A stretch of 11,298 nt of DNA from Baffinella frigidus (GCA_026770585.1 MU647699.1:31626-42923), one strand, 5' to 3'. Positions 1 through 5,344 are shown, counted from the first letter of the stretch. Translations and numbers: made by a program. The notes: generated from the sequence alone by a model not told the origin.

Positions 1-411
1 GAGAAGGGCCGGCGCTCGATCTGCACCTTGATCGTCGTTTGCACCCACACCGTTTGGTACGCGCACGTACTTGTAGATAGTAAACAGTACCGCACCGCGT
101 TTTTAAAATATTTTAAATAGTACCACGACGGTTTAAAACACTTTTATAGGGGGGGATTTGGTACCGCATGGCGCCTTCGGAGAAGGGCCGGCGCTCGATC
201 TGCACCTTGATCGTGTTTTGCACCCACGCCGTTTGGTACGGGCACGTACTTTTACATAGTAAACAGTACCGCACCGCGTTTTTAAAACATATTCAATAGT
301 ACCAAGACGGTTTAAAACACTTTTATGAGGGGGGGGTTGGTACCGCATCGCGCCTTCGGAGAAGGGCCGGCGCTCGATCTGCACCTTGATCGTCGTTTGC
401 ACCCACGCTCT
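1..411. repeat. 179-bp tandem satellite, about 2.3 copies
   Basis: The motif GAGAAGGGCCGGCGCTCGAT begins at 1, 180 and 359, giving an exact 179-bp period. Copies differ by scattered substitutions and single-base indels, for example the length of the G-run near 150 and 327. Each unit has a GC-rich part and an AT-rich part (TTTAAAA tracts next to GGTACCGC). The period is not a multiple of three, so the open frame on the minus strand here is not kept from unit to unit and I do not regard it as a gene. The array is cut by the window start and ends just before telomere-like repeats, a usual subtelomere arrangement. Confidence 0.9.
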
Positions 412-415
412 GGGG

Positions 416-509
416 GGGTAGGGTTTAGGGTTTAGGGTCTAGGGTTTAGGGTTTAGGGATTAGTGTTTGGGGTTTATGGTTTATGGTTTAGGGTTTAGGG
501 TTTCGCCGT
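416..509. repeat. Interstitial telomere-like repeat (TTTAGGG)n
   Basis: About a dozen plant-type heptamers TTTAGGG with variants (TCTAGGG, ATTAGTG, TTTATGG). Imperfect copies flanked by unique DNA on the right show an internal tract, not an active chromosome end. The G-rich strand is the plus strand, opposite to the tracts at 5508-5763 and 8350-8620. Confidence 0.85.
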
Positions 510-605
510 GCCGTACCGTAAGATACGAGGAACGGAGCAAGCTCTCTGGCTTTAGATACGAGGAAAGCACGCACGCATGAGAAAGGACGCAGGCACTGTC
601 TGATA

Positions 606-658
606 GGGGGGCAGCCTTGGTGGCGGGATCACATTCCTTCATGATGGCTGCCTCGGCC
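606..658 (-). pseudogene. Exon fragment, AIMKE family copy 1
   Basis: Read on the minus strand, an AG acceptor at 660-659 (GGTGCAG|GGCC) leads into a frame encoding AEAAIMKECDPATKAAP. The same block occurs at 1003-1062 and 1153-1259. I do not recognise the protein. The acceptor is preceded in transcript order by an AGCAT pentamer tract, as in copy 2. After the conserved GCCCCC the sequence diverges from the other copies, so the donor side is missing and this is probably a truncated copy. Confidence 0.5.
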
Positions 659-675
659 CTGCACCGAAGATCGTA

Positions 676-730
676 AGCTATGCTATACTATGCTATGCTA
701 TGCTATGCTATGCTATGCTATGCTATGCTA
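676..730. repeat. GCTAT pentanucleotide microsatellite, short copy
   Basis: About 11 units of GCTAT with one variant (ACTAT). It lies in the presumed intron upstream of exon copy 1 on the minus strand and is cut by the MITE at 731-1000. The YAMLC-type peptide in the plus frames is a microsatellite translation and not a gene. Confidence 0.9.
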
Positions 731-1002
731 TCCCTTATGTGGCGAAAAAGGTACGTAATCATTTTTTTAGCAGGAATCAGGTGTAGGGATCCGAATTTAG
801 CGGAGGGCGGTTTTCCGGGTCTCATAAATCAGGAATTTCTCGGGTCGTTGAGCATCAATTACTCAATTTGTTCAGCTTAGCGAGCCTAACAAGCTGGTGT
901 TTTTTTCATAATTTTCCATTAAGAGGCGGCCTAATGAAAAAATGCCAAAGTCGACATTTTGACGAGGTGCCACCTGTGAGTGGCGCCGCCACATAAGGGA
1001 TA
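729..1002. mobile_element. TA-flanked MITE, 270 bp
   Basis: Perfect 14-bp terminal inverted repeats, TCCCTTATGTGGCG at 731-744 and its complement at 987-1000, are flanked by TA at 729-730 and 1001-1002. Length, TA target duplication and lack of coding capacity fit a non-autonomous Tc1/mariner (Stowaway-like) element. Removing the element and one TA gives a pentamer-TATAGGGAATGGGGG junction, matching the uninterrupted junction at 1141-1163 (TATACAGGGAATGGGGGG). The inner part is AT-rich, has no useful reading frame and no further clear inverted repeat. Confidence 0.75.
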
Positions 1003-1062
1003 TAGGGAATGGGGGCAGACTTGGTGGCGGGGTCACATTCCTTCATGATGGCTGCCTCGGCC
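1003..1062 (-). pseudogene. Exon fragment, AIMKE family copy 2
   Basis: Minus-strand acceptor AG at 1064-1063, then a frame encoding AEAAIMKECDPATKSAPIP. It is nearly identical to copy 1; the differences are GAC/GAT (silent) and TCT/GCT (Ser/Ala). The equivalent of the copy 3 donor (CT|GTATAG) reads CTATATCC here, so the donor is lost, next to the MITE at 729-1002. The upstream intron in transcript order is the long pentamer tract at 1079-1150. Confidence 0.5.
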
Positions 1063-1078
1063 CTGCACCGAAGATCGT

Positions 1079-1150
1079 ATGCTATGCTATGCTATGCTAT
1101 GCTATGCTATGCTATGCTATGCTATGCTATGCTATGCTATGCTATGCTAT
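1079..1150. repeat. GCTAT pentanucleotide microsatellite, long copy
   Basis: About 14 uninterrupted GCTAT units between exon copies 2 and 3. Its placement next to the copy 3 donor (minus-strand GTATAGCATAGC) suggests it is an expanded intron start. Purity indicates recent expansion. Confidence 0.95.
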
Positions 1151-1152
1151 AC

Positions 1153-1259
1153 AGGGAATGGGGGGCAGACTTGGTGGCGGGATCGTATTCCTTCATGATG
1201 GCTCCCTCGGCCGCGTACAGGTCCTTGGCCGTCGCGTTCGGGTTCATCACCGGAGGGAT
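1153..1259 (-). CDS. Complete exon of an unrecognised minus-strand gene (AIMKE family copy 3)
   Basis: The best-preserved copy of this family. On the minus strand it is bounded by an acceptor (CCCAAACGCAG|ATCCCT) and a donor (CCCT|GTATAG), giving 107 nt: 35 codons plus two bases. The frame is open and encodes IPPVMNPNATAKDLYAAEGA followed by IMKEYDPATKSAPHS. The second half matches copies 1 and 2; the first half recurs at 1314-1343 and 1435-1475. Codons are GC-rich at third positions, unlike the surrounding AT- and G-rich DNA. The upstream intron is telomere-like sequence and the downstream intron is the pentamer array. I do not recognise the protein family. It is short, polar and probably soluble. 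Whether it is still part of a live gene cannot be judged here. Confidence 0.5.
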
Positions 1260-1313
1260 CTGCGTTTGGGGTTTAGAGTTTAGGGCTTTTGGTTTCGGGT
1301 TTCGGGTTTCGGG

Positions 1314-1343
1314 AGTCGCGTTCGGCTTCTTCACCGGCGGAAT
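1314..1343 (-). pseudogene. Truncated exon start (IPPVKKPNA)
   Basis: Minus strand: GCGCAG| acceptor, then codons for IPPVKKPNA, matching the first residues of the exon at 1153-1259 (IPPVMNPNA). It runs straight into CCCGAAA-type heptamers, so only the exon start survives. Confidence 0.45.
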
Positions 1344-1434
1344 CTGCGCTGTGGTTCCGTGTTTAGAGTTGAGGATTTTGGCTTGAGCGGTGTGGGTTGG
1401 GGTTCGTCACGAGGAGGGTCTGGGTGTGGTGGTT

Positions 1435-1475
1435 AGGTCCTTGGCCGTCGCGTTCGGGTTCATCACCGAAGGGAT
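1435..1475 (-). pseudogene. Truncated exon start (IPSVMNPNATAKDL)
   Basis: Minus strand: AAAAGCAG| acceptor followed by a frame encoding IPSVMNPNATAKDL, nearly identical at the DNA level to 1218-1259. The copy stops at the equivalent of the AAGGACCT position and continues as unrelated sequence. Confidence 0.5.
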
Positions 1476-1648
1476 CTGCTTTTCAGGTTTCGGTTTAGAA
1501 ATTTAGGCGTTGGGTTGATCACGGGAAGGGTCTGGGTTTGGGGTTTAGAGTCGGGGTTCATTACGAGAAGATTCTGGGTGTGGGTCCAGGGTTCAGGGTT
1601 GGGGTTTATCACTGGAGGGGTCTGTGGGAGGGATCCCGCCATGAGGGA

Positions 1649-1880
1649 TCTCTCTTCGATAGAACATATATCTCATTAGTTGACCTCATTAGTTGACACA
1701 GTTTCAGGTATCTCATTGGTTGACAACACTTTCAGGGTCGAAAAGCACCGAAGCATTCAACCATTTCAGTTACCTTGTGTAGCCATGTTCGTGCAAGAAC
1801 GAAAATTACAACACAGGTTGACTGAAATGATTGAACGATTTCCTGTTTTTCGAGGTCTGAATCGTGTCATCTAAGAGAGA
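1649..1880. mobile_element. Inverted-repeat element (MITE-like), about 230 bp
   Basis: Long imperfect arms: 1719-1777 pairs with 1814-1872 over roughly 57 bp, including TTCAACCATTTCAGT against ACTGAAATGATTGAA and GTCGAAAA against TTTTCGAGG. Weaker outer ends (TCTCTCTT at 1649 and AAGAGAGA at 1873) may be the termini. The left part carries three copies of CTCATTAGTTGAC (1674-1697 in tandem, 1710-1722 with one change). No target duplication is evident and no protein is encoded. Confidence 0.5.
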
Positions 1881-2160
1881 CCTGATCTACCTCCACCTTA
1901 CAGTCGATGAGTTTTCGGATATAACATAAACAAATCCGGGCATGTTCGATGTATACGAAACCTCATCATCGCCAGAGACCGCTCGGAACACTACGAGGAA
2001 CCATGCTCAAGTTCATCATTGGATTCTTGCCCGAGAAACACGCCAAAACTCAGCAATTTGTCACGTCCCTCCCCGGATTTCGGGGAGGGACGTGCCTCGT
2101 AGCCTATCGAGTGGCGAAGACACCGACGTCTAGCTCCCTGTGTCAGGCCGTTTGAAAGCC
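1881..2160. other. Unassigned stretch with a perfect hairpin
   Basis: I see no supported gene here. Short overlapping plus-strand frames lack any recognisable motif. The only structure is a perfect 14-bp stem: CACGTCCCTCCCCG at 2062-2075, loop GATTT, complement at 2081-2094. No T-run follows it. Confidence 0.5.
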
Positions 2161-2400
2161 TATTTTCATGTTGACAGTCTGGGTGTGCGGTACGTATGCG
2201 TCCGCTTTGGGGAGAAAAAGATCTGTGCCTCGCACGTTTCGCGAGACAGGATCAGACCGAGAGAGAGGTACCAGGAGACTCTGTTTGACCCTGGTCTGGA
2301 TCAGCTTCTTTCCATCGGGGTTGTGGGGGGTTGCGTCGGAGTTTCGCTCACACCAGTTTGTGAGCCGCACCACTTTTTGGTCACCGCCACTGGGTGGGCT
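2143..2400 (-). other. Possible additional minus-strand coding segment
   Basis: A second minus frame is open here (DQKVVRLTNWCERNSDATPH, then NPDGKKLIQTRVKQSLLVPL). It overlaps the 3' end of the glutamine-rich frame. A TTTGTAG| acceptor-like site at about 2400 could start an exon. Nothing in it is recognised. It is either a further exon of that gene or a chance open frame. Confidence 0.2.
2165..2201 (-). repeat. Distant inverted copy of the GTTGAC/GTCAAC unit
   Basis: Read on the minus strand this gives TACCGCACACCCAGACTGTC followed by AACATGAA, resembling the right half of the units at 4922-4961 and 5298-5337 (GTACC..ACACCCAG..GTCAACTT). It shows that the family extends beyond the 4.9-5.5 kb cluster. 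Confidence 0.4.
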
Positions 2401-2900
2401 ACAAAGGAACGAGTGCGTAAGCGTGTGGATGAGCAGATGGGGAGGGAAGGAACCGCCGCTGGCGCAGCCTTGGCCTGCTGCTGCTGCTGCTGCTGAGCCT
2501 GGGGCTGCTGCTGGGGCTGCTGCTGCTGCTGCTGATGGGGCATCTGCATCGGCTGCTGCTGCATGTTCTGCTGATGCGGCTGCCCCTGCGCAGGTGTAGG
2601 GTTCAGGCATTCCGATTTCGAAGGGGTAAGATTCAGAGTGAGCGCCTCCTCGAGGGCTCGTTGGAAGGAGCACCATTCTGGAAGGTGTGCAGCCGCTTGA
2701 CGCTGCCAGACTACGCTTGCAGCATATTTTCCAGCTGGGCCTCAGTGTAGAACACGCAATGCACGGTTGAGAGCACGGGAGCAGAGGACGACCCTGCAGC
2801 ACTTGCAGGACGCGCATGGTTGGCTGGGCGGGCGCGCAAGGTGGCTCACGTTCTGCTGCTGATTGTAGGGGAATCCGAAGAGGTTCTGGAGGCCCTGCAT
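2301..2900 (-). CDS. Candidate glutamine-rich two-exon gene
   Basis: Proposed minus-strand model. Exon 1 runs from an ATG at 2900-2898 (MQGLQNLFGFPYNQQQN) to a GTGAGC donor starting at 2849. Exon 2 begins after an acceptor CTGGCAG| (AG at 2704-2703) and stays open to a stop at 2301. Exon 1 is 51 coding bases, so both exons join in phase. Exon 2 begins RQAAAHLPEWCSFQRALEEA, includes TPAQGQPHQQNMQQQPMQMP, then runs of six, three and seven glutamines, then QAKAAPAAVPSLP; the last ~40 residues are unremarkable. Gln/Pro/Met-rich tracts occur in transcription coactivators and RNA-associated proteins, but no catalytic or DNA-binding domain is visible, so no function is assigned. The ATG frame is also open upstream (APLDTAASST), so the true start may lie further out. 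Competing frames through the CTG tract (poly-Ala) are considered less likely. Confidence 0.4.
2476..2566. repeat. Interrupted CTG/CAG trinucleotide tract
   Basis: Runs of CTG of seven, two and five units, broken by GGGGCTG, CATCTG and CATGTT, encode the Gln-rich block on the minus strand. Interruptions with CCC, ATG and CAT codons (Pro, Met, His) suggest coding origin and not a naked microsatellite. Confidence 0.8.
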
Positions 2901-2959
2901 CGTGCTGGATGCTGCCGTGTCAAGGGGCGCTGCAATCCGGCGGAGTGTCCTCGGAGATC

Positions 2960-3250
2960 GAGATGTCGTTGCCTGACGAAAATTCAAAAAATAGTGGTCG
3001 GAGTCCCCATCTTTCATCAAAAGTGGTCGTCTCCACTTTGGGTATTTAATATTTGGGCCGTTAATAATTTTATTTATTTTCTCACCAGAGCTCTCTTTTC
3101 TCACCAGAGCGCTCGCTCGAACTCCTGACCTCCCTCCCCCAATGCTCCCCGGCGGCGGCGAGACCTGACGACAAGAGAGGAGGGAGGAGAGCCGTCGCTT
3201 TCGGGGAGCATCATCCAAAAAGTCTGGGGGGCTACGTTCACTGGAGGAGA
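2960..3250. other. AT-rich stretch followed by an inverted repeat
   Basis: No gene is supported. Near 3139 ATGCTCCCCGGCGGCGGCGA is mirrored by the complement near 3194-3217 (CGTCGCTTTCGGGGAGCAT), with GGAGGGAGG/CCTCCCTCC nearby, giving an approximate 20-bp stem. A tandem TTTTCTCACCAGAGC occurs at about 3078 and 3095. Confidence 0.4.
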
Positions 3251-3253
3251 AAT

Positions 3254-3548
3254 TTAAAACCGAGACCGCGATCTTGGGTTGCGGGCTTGCATCGAGAGGG
3301 AGAAGCACTCGCCCGGTCTCGCTGGGCGACGTTCTGCGCGCGGGAGGAGTCGGCGCAATTTCTCTGTGCGGCATCGTGATCGCAGTGCTCCCGCGGGCAC
3401 GGAGAGTGCACCAAAGAAAAAGAGAACCAGCTGGCCTGGCGCCATGTTCGTCGCGATCGAGAAACCCGGGGTGCTGGTGATGGCGAAGCGCGGCGTCGAT
3501 GGCGACTGGATGGACGGCTCCATGAGGTCCACGGGGGGCTGGGTCTAG
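3254..3548. other. GC-rich open region, possible exon, strand unresolved
   Basis: Both strands carry frames of 89-92 residues. The minus frame contains MAPGQLVLFFFGALSVPAGA, which resembles a signal peptide with a hydrophobic core and small residues at the end, followed by an Arg-rich tail. A plus frame ends in PGAMFVAIEKPGVLVMAKRG. The higher GC content relative to flanks supports coding DNA, but nothing decides the strand and no family is recognised. Confidence 0.2.
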
Positions 3549-3600
3549 GGATTTAGGGTTTGTTGTTCTGGGTTCGTTGATTTGCCTCATGGTCGCGAAT

Positions 3601-3762
3601 CCACACAGCGGGCTACGAAGGGATTTTCGGCCCATTTCGGGCCGAGTTTCCGTTACCTTATCTGTAGGAAACCCCCTTTGTCCCTACGAATTGCCTACCG
3701 TAGGGTCCTAGGTCTTATCGCTGAAGGGTTGTTCAGAAACCCCTTCGAAATCCGCTGTGTGG
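3601..3762. mobile_element. MITE of the CCACACAGCGG family, copy 1
   Basis: A 162-bp element with imperfect ~23-bp terminal inverted repeats, CCACACAGCGGGCTACGAAG on the left against CCACACAGCGGATTTCGAAG read inward from the right. An internal hairpin, TCGGCCC-ATTTC-GGGCCGA, lies at 3627-3645. The second complete copy is at 9459-9621 and shares internal blocks (TTACCTTATC, TTGCCTACCGTAGGGTC, TCTTATCGCT). Flanks show no convincing target duplication, so the superfamily is undecided. Non-coding. Confidence 0.75.
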
Positions 3763-4036
3763 TGCGGAGACATCACTGCGAAAAAGATGCTATGCCGAGG
3801 GGGCTTGAGGTTTTGCGTATGGTTACACGTGGGTTGCCTGTGGATTTTCCGGCTCCAGAAACGCTCAGGCTTGCTCCTGGAGGAGTCCCACGGCTGTTGA
3901 CTGACCAGAATTTTTCCTGTTGCTCCATGTACGAACCTGGGTACATTTAGTCACCGTATATTCAGTCACCGGCTGCAAACAAACCCCGCCGATTGACTCA
4001 ACTCGCACTTCCATGGGGCTCGCGTGCGCATTTTTT
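3763..4036. other. No recognisable feature
   Basis: I see no repeat, inverted repeat or recognisable reading frame here apart from short frames without motifs. The stretch ends in a T9 run just before the first FEDAFK-type exon copy. Confidence 0.4.
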
Positions 4037-4038
4037 TT

Positions 4039-4087
4039 TGAGGACGCGTGCAACGCGTACGGGGTGGGGATCTCGAGCTACCGCGGT
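4039..4087 (+). pseudogene. FEDAFK exon, copy 1 (diverged and truncated)
   Basis: Encodes FEDACNAYGVGISSY, aligned to FEDAFKAHGVWVSSY in copy 4. It has five amino-acid replacements, the acceptor CAG is replaced by a T-run, and the exon breaks off after GAGCTAC as in copies 2 and 3. It then continues CGCGGTCCGATTTCC, the target of the MITE insertions that follow. Confidence 0.6.
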
Positions 4088-4249
4088 CCGATTTCCAGCT
4101 CTGTTCCACATGATTTCGGCTCACCATTAAAATAGCCGTCATAATTAGTTTTAAAGGAGGATCTCCATTACAAATCTAACTTTCCATCTTCGGCTAAAAT
4201 ATTTTTTTTATGATGGGACGAAATCAAGTGGAACAGAGCTAGGATTTCT
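4088..4249. mobile_element. MITE, 144 bp, with 6-9 bp target duplication
   Basis: Ends AGCTCTGTTCCAC (4097-4109) and GTGGAACAGAGCT (4228-4240) are perfect complements, and the inverted repeat continues as TGATTTCG and TAGCCG over about 40 bp. Flanks are CCGATTTCC (4088-4096) and AGGATTTCT (4241-4249), sharing GATTTC. The equivalent place after exon copy 3 (4660-4673) is uninterrupted. Length of duplication suggests hAT-like or Mutator-like origin; this is inference. Confidence 0.75.
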
Positions 4250-4314
4250 AGCTCTGCCTGAGTTTTATTGTGTTCGTGTGGCCGGAATAAAACTCACGCA
4301 GAGCTAGGATTTCC
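4241..4314. mobile_element. Very small MITE, 56 bp, related ends
   Basis: AGCTCTGCCTGAGTTTTATT at 4250-4269 pairs with AATAAAACTCACGCAGAGCT at 4286-4305, one mismatch and a one-base offset, around a short loop. It shares the terminal AGCTCTG with its neighbour and is flanked by AGGATTTCT and AGGATTTCC. It may be a deletion derivative of the neighbouring element, or a separate insertion at the same site. Confidence 0.65.
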
Positions 4315-4315
4315 G

Positions 4316-4407
4316 ACCCAGGGGGGAAGTCAATTCGCCCAAGGGACTCTTGGTTTCTCTCCAAAAGTGGCCGATTCCTGGTACAAATGTGTGAACTGAC
4401 CGCAATC
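4316..4407 (+). repeat. Intron repeat A, direct orientation
   Basis: Runs from CCCAGGGGGGAAGTCAATTC through CTCTCCAAAAGTGGCCGATT and CTGGTACAAATGTGTGAACT to GACCGCAAT. It recurs at 4673-4762 and, inverted, at 4461-4545. In both direct copies it ends about 10 bp before the acceptor of a FEDAFK exon, so it is intron sequence duplicated together with the exon. Confidence 0.8.
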
Positions 4408-4416
4408 CCCGAACAG

Positions 4417-4461
4417 TTTTGAGGACGCGTTCAAGGCGCATGGGGTGTGGGTTTCGAGCTA
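4417..4461 (+). pseudogene. FEDAFK exon, copy 2 (truncated, at the centre of a palindrome)
   Basis: After CCGAACAG| the frame encodes FEDAFKAHGVWVSSY. The two differences from copy 4 (TTT/TTC, GTT/GTG) are silent. The exon is cut after GAGCTAC and joins, through ACCGC, an inverted copy of the intron repeat that precedes it. The exon fragment therefore sits in the loop of a long inverted repeat. Confidence 0.65.
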
Positions 4462-4545
4462 CCGCACTTCACACATTTCTACCAATAACCGGCCACGTTT
4501 TAAGACAAATCACGAATTCCCGAGGCGAATTGACTTCCCCCCTGG
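4461..4545 (-). repeat. Intron repeat B, inverted orientation
   Basis: The reverse complement reads CCCAGGGGGGAAGTCAATTC..GTGGCCGGTT..GAAATGTGTGAA..GCGGT, matching repeat A over its length. With 4316-4407 it forms a large inverted repeat around exon copy 2. Just downstream (4557-4581) a further inverted AATTGCGGTCAGTTCACACA occurs. Confidence 0.75.
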
Positions 4546-4609
4546 GAAATTTTAGGGAATTGCGGTCAGTTCACACATGTGTTGACGTTTGACCGCACTT
4601 CCCGAACTG

Positions 4610-4657
4610 TTTCGAGGACGCTTTCAAGGCGCACGGGGTGTGAATTTCGAGCTACCG
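4610..4657 (+). pseudogene. FEDAFK exon, copy 3 (nonsense, truncated)
   Basis: Encodes FEDAFKAHGV, then TGA where copies 2, 4 and 5 have TGG (Trp), then ISSY. Two other changes (GCT/GCG, CAC/CAT) are silent. The acceptor CAG has become CTG. It is cut after GAGCTAC like copies 1 and 2 and continues CGCGGTCCGATTTGGAACCC, the uninterrupted counterpart of the copy 1 flank. Confidence 0.65.
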
Positions 4658-4672
4658 CGGTCCGATTTGGAA

Positions 4673-4762
4673 CCCAGGGGGAAAGTCAATTCGCCTAAGG
4701 AATTCGTGAATTCTCTCCAAAAGTGGTCGATTCCTGGTACAAATGTGTGAACTGACCGCAAT
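4673..4762 (+). repeat. Intron repeat C, direct orientation
   Basis: Near-identical to repeat A, including CTCTCCAAAAGTGGTCGATT and TACAAATGTGTGAACTGACC, and placed directly before the acceptor of exon copy 4. Confidence 0.8.
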
Positions 4763-4772
4763 TCAATAACAG

Positions 4773-4873
4773 TTTCGAGGACGCGTTCAAGGCGCATGGG
4801 GTGTGGGTGTCGAGCTACGAGGATATACGCGACACCAAGACTGCAGGCGTCCAGACACTCGACTTCCAGGGAG
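4773..4873 (+). CDS. FEDAFK exon, copy 4 (complete exon, unrecognised gene)
   Basis: A 101-bp exon bounded by the acceptor AATAACAG| and the donor GGGAG|GTCTGT. After one leading base it encodes FEDAFKAHGVWVSSYEDIRD followed by TKTAGVQTLDFQG. Compared with copy 5 over the shared 87 bases there are three differences (ACC/ACA, ACT/ACG, GTC/GTG), all at third positions and all silent, which strongly supports this frame and strand. The donor sequence GACTTCCAGGGAG|GT is also present at 4981-5001 (GT GACT), 5231-5246 and in altered form at 5612-5626. I do not recognise the protein; the segment looks like part of a globular alpha/beta fold. The parent gene is probably elsewhere or in neighbouring sequence. 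Confidence 0.6.
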
Positions 4874-4921
4874 GTCTGTCATATGGGCTCACGAATTGGG
4901 GGGTGGATTGGTTTCGCTCGA

Positions 4922-4961
4922 AAGTTGACGGATTTGTACCGTAGACCCAGCACGTCAACTT
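4922..4961. repeat. 40-bp inverted-repeat unit AAGTTGACG..CGTCAACTT
   Basis: Perfect 9-bp arms at 4922-4930 and 4953-4961 enclose GATTTGTACCGTAGACCCAG. Followed by AAGAATAGTCGG. Other members: 5298-5337 (one arm mismatch), right half 5129-5157, left half 5464-5503, inverted halves at 5031-5048 and 5068-5085, and 2165-2201. Confidence 0.7.
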
Positions 4962-4977
4962 AAGAATAGTCGGCCAC

Positions 4978-5001
4978 CGCACTCGACTTCCAGGGAGGTG
5001 A
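4978..5001 (+). pseudogene. Isolated exon end with donor
   Basis: CCGCACTCGACTTCCAGGGA followed by G|GTGACT repeats only the last 17 bases of exon copies 4 and 5 with a donor-like GTGACT. It is a remnant of another exon copy. Confidence 0.5.
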
Positions 5002-5030
5002 CTTTTCTCAAGTCGACCTGTTGTGTTTTC

Positions 5031-5085
5031 GGTACAAATCCGTCAACGTTGGGTTTTCCGGTTCGAACCCGTCAACTTTGGAGCG
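5031..5085 (-). repeat. Inverted members of the GTTGAC unit
   Basis: GGTACAAATCCGTCAACG at 5031-5048 is the complement of CGTTGACGGATTTGTACC, and CCGTCAACTTTGGAGCG ending at 5085 is the complement of CGCTCCAAAGTTGACGG at 5291-5307. Two left halves therefore lie in inverted orientation between the direct copies. Confidence 0.6.
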
Positions 5086-5157
5086 GGAATGAGCTTTGTG
5101 TCCCCACACTGGTGCCTGAGTACCTGAGACCCAGGACGTCAACTTATGAATAGTCGG

Positions 5158-5244
5158 TGAAGGCGCATGGGGTGTGGGTGTCGAGCTACGAGGATATACG
5201 CGACACAAAGACGGCAGGCGTGCAGACACTCGACTTCCAGGGAG
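5158..5244 (+). CDS. FEDAFK exon, copy 5 (5' end missing)
   Basis: Encodes KAHGVWVSSYEDIRDTKTAG then VQTLDFQG, followed by the donor GGGAG|GTCCGT. The first 17 bases present in copy 4 are replaced by the end of the GTTGAC-type repeat (AATAGTCGGTG), so the acceptor is lost and this copy cannot be spliced as copy 4 would be. All three differences from copy 4 are silent. The downstream intron repeats that of copy 4: a GGCTCACCAATTTGGGGG block, then the 40-bp unit at 5298-5337. Confidence 0.55.
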
Positions 5245-5297
5245 GTCCGTCTATTTCGGCTCACCAATTTGGGGGGGGGCGGATGTGTTTCGCTCCA

Positions 5298-5337
5298 AAG
5301 TTGACGGATTTGTACCACACACCCAGAAAGTCAACTT
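5298..5337. repeat. 40-bp inverted-repeat unit, second full copy
   Basis: AAGTTGACGGATTTGTACCA to CAGAAAGTCAACTT, same length as 4922-4961 with one mismatch in the right arm, again followed by AAGAAGAGTCGG. Confidence 0.7.
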
Positions 5338-5344
5338 AAGAAGA

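Larger units (their letters stand above)
1264..1640. repeat. Degenerate telomere-like G-rich tract with exon-start fragments
   Basis: Variant heptamers (GGGTTTA, GGGTTTC, GGGGTTTAGAG) alternate with recurring GGTTCATCACCGGAGGGATCTG-like segments near 1241, 1329, 1402, 1458, 1513, 1557 and 1604. On the minus strand these segments read as QIPPVMNP or decayed versions. Spacing shrinks from about 88 to about 45 bp. The tract looks like a decayed tandem array of exon start plus telomere-like intron. Confidence 0.6.

Noticed and set aside
416-509. True chromosome end
   Set aside because: The heptamers are degenerate, only about 90 bp long, and continue into unique sequence and exon fragments.
676-1150. 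Plus-strand frames with repeated YAMLC peptides
   Set aside because: They are translations of the GCTAT pentamer in rotating frames; no flanking coding signal and the real coding evidence is on the minus strand.
1673-1722. W-box-like TTGAC cluster as a promoter element
   Set aside because: The three CTCATTAGTTGAC copies lie inside an inverted-repeat element with no gene nearby; a repeat explanation is simpler.
2143-2817. Minus-strand 224-residue frame with poly-alanine
   Set aside because: The same DNA gives an interrupted Gln/Pro/Met/His tract with in-phase splice sites in another frame, which is more protein-like. The downstream part is kept only as a low-confidence segment.
3601-3762. 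CACTA-type transposon on the basis of CACA ends
   Set aside because: The terminal CACAC is not CACTA/G, and neither complete copy shows the 3-bp target duplication expected.
4039-5244. CRISPR-like array (regularly spaced repeats)
   Set aside because: Repeat units are exons and introns with irregular spacing, variable length and inverted members; the window is eukaryotic in character.
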